Of a stretch of DNA of 64,000 bases, positions 63,649-64,000 are shown one piece after another. A program made the position numbers and the translations under genes. Every line of letters begins with the position of its first letter. Within the stretch, counting starts at the first letter, position 1. The DNA is from Nostoc sp. LEGE 06077 (GTDB lineage Bacteria; Cyanobacteriota; Cyanobacteriia; Cyanobacteriales; Nostocaceae). The notes under the pieces were generated by a model. That model made no database searches. It was not told the origin of the DNA and saw only the letters and a list, made by a program, of their open reading frames with translations. Where the stretch lies: assembly GCF_015207705.1 (NCBI RefSeq), contig NZ_JADEWI010000029.1, forward strand, positions 1 through 64,000, in the 5' to 3' direction.

Positions 63649-64000
63649 ATGTCAAAACTAAAGATAAACAATCAATTTATACAGCGGGTTTATAAACGTG
63701 CCATGAAAGAATACAGGCTGTTAATTCAACCAAAGATAATTCAGATTGAAGGAATTAAAATCAAAATTGGTGAACATATTTCCCCACCTGTAAAAAAGGC
63801 TATGTATATTGGTGAATATGAAAGTTCTGAATTACGCGCAGTTAAATCTCAACTTTCAACCAATGATATCGTTATGGAGTTAGGTGCTGGCATAGGTTTA
63901 CTTTCTAGCTATTGTGCTAAACGTATTGGTTCTGAAAGAGTGTTTACTTATGAAGCCAACCCTCGATTAGAAATTCCCATCCGTGAAACCTATCAAATAA
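63649..64000 (+). CDS. FkbM-type methyltransferase, 3'-truncated by window edge
   Basis: The frame from ATG 63649 (AGGA 5 nt upstream) is open to the window end (117 codons). After ~70 residues the SAM-binding motif I is clear: DIVMELGAGIGLLSSYCAKR, followed by VFTYEANPRLEIPIRE, typical of FkbM methyltransferases that modify sugars or lipids. The remainder lies outside the window. Confidence 0.85.
   Translation, partial: MSKLKINNQFIQRVYKRAMKEYRLLIQPKIIQIEGIKIKIGEHISPPVKKAMYIGEYESSELRAVKSQLSTNDIVMELGAGIGLLSSYCAKRIGSERVFTYEANPRLEIPIRETYQI

Overview
The window comes from a filamentous, heterocyst-type cyanobacterium (Nostocales; Nostoc/Anabaena-like). Supporting signs are the HIP1 octamer GCGATCGC scattered throughout (for example 2373-2380), phycobilin and photosystem genes (pcyA, CyanoP, nblS), a devBCA-type exporter, a hormogonium polysaccharide (hps) locus, a PEP-CTERM protein, and several cyanobacterial interspersed and heptamer repeats. 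No rRNA, tRNA, transposase or phage gene was recognised.

Left third (1-26.5 kb), a defence-rich region. The window opens inside a very repetitive protein (1-2306). Next comes a type I-D CRISPR-Cas locus: a divergent RHH-WYL regulator (2314-3180), a 321-bp divergent intergenic region with three perfect 19-bp palindromes, then cas3', cas10d, csc2, csc1, cas6, cas4, cas1, cas2, an extended -10 promoter in the leader, and an array of 12 spacers. Non-cas genes are interleaved. A DUF433/DUF5615 toxin-antitoxin pair is translationally coupled to cas10d (TAATG). A reverse-strand orphan and a 2OG-Fe(II) oxygenase lie between csc1 and cas6, with the oxygenase overlapping cas6. An S23-type four-helix-bundle gene, bracketed by a 19-bp inverted repeat, lies between cas6 and cas4. 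Downstream are a 1293-aa polytopic membrane protein and a 1338-aa CHAT protease-STAND ATPase-TPR protein. The latter is bracketed by two same-orientation 125-bp elements that fold into a multi-hairpin structure, with compensatory changes between the copies.

Middle (26.7-48 kb), mostly housekeeping and photosynthesis-related genes: a sugar-nucleotide epimerase, purD-nblS, a PEP-CTERM protein, a HAD phosphatase, devBCA (minus strand), pcyA, maf, a CyanoP homologue without a lipobox cysteine, a GAF-PP2C phosphatase, ftsY, nusB and a DUF502 membrane protein.

Right part (48.5-61 kb), a minus-strand hps-type cluster: hpsA, three pseudopilin genes (hpsB, hpsC, hpsD), the hpsE glycosyltransferase, a fourth pseudopilin, a DUF2064 nucleotidyltransferase-like protein, an HpsJ-like membrane protein and another GT2. 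This fits the type-IV-pilus-coupled polysaccharide system used for gliding. The window ends with rpmB, htpG and the start of an FkbM-type methyltransferase.

Most worth follow-up: the extra genes and operators built into the I-D locus, and the paired covarying structured elements around the CHAT-STAND gene. All identifications come from reading sequence motifs; no database search was run.
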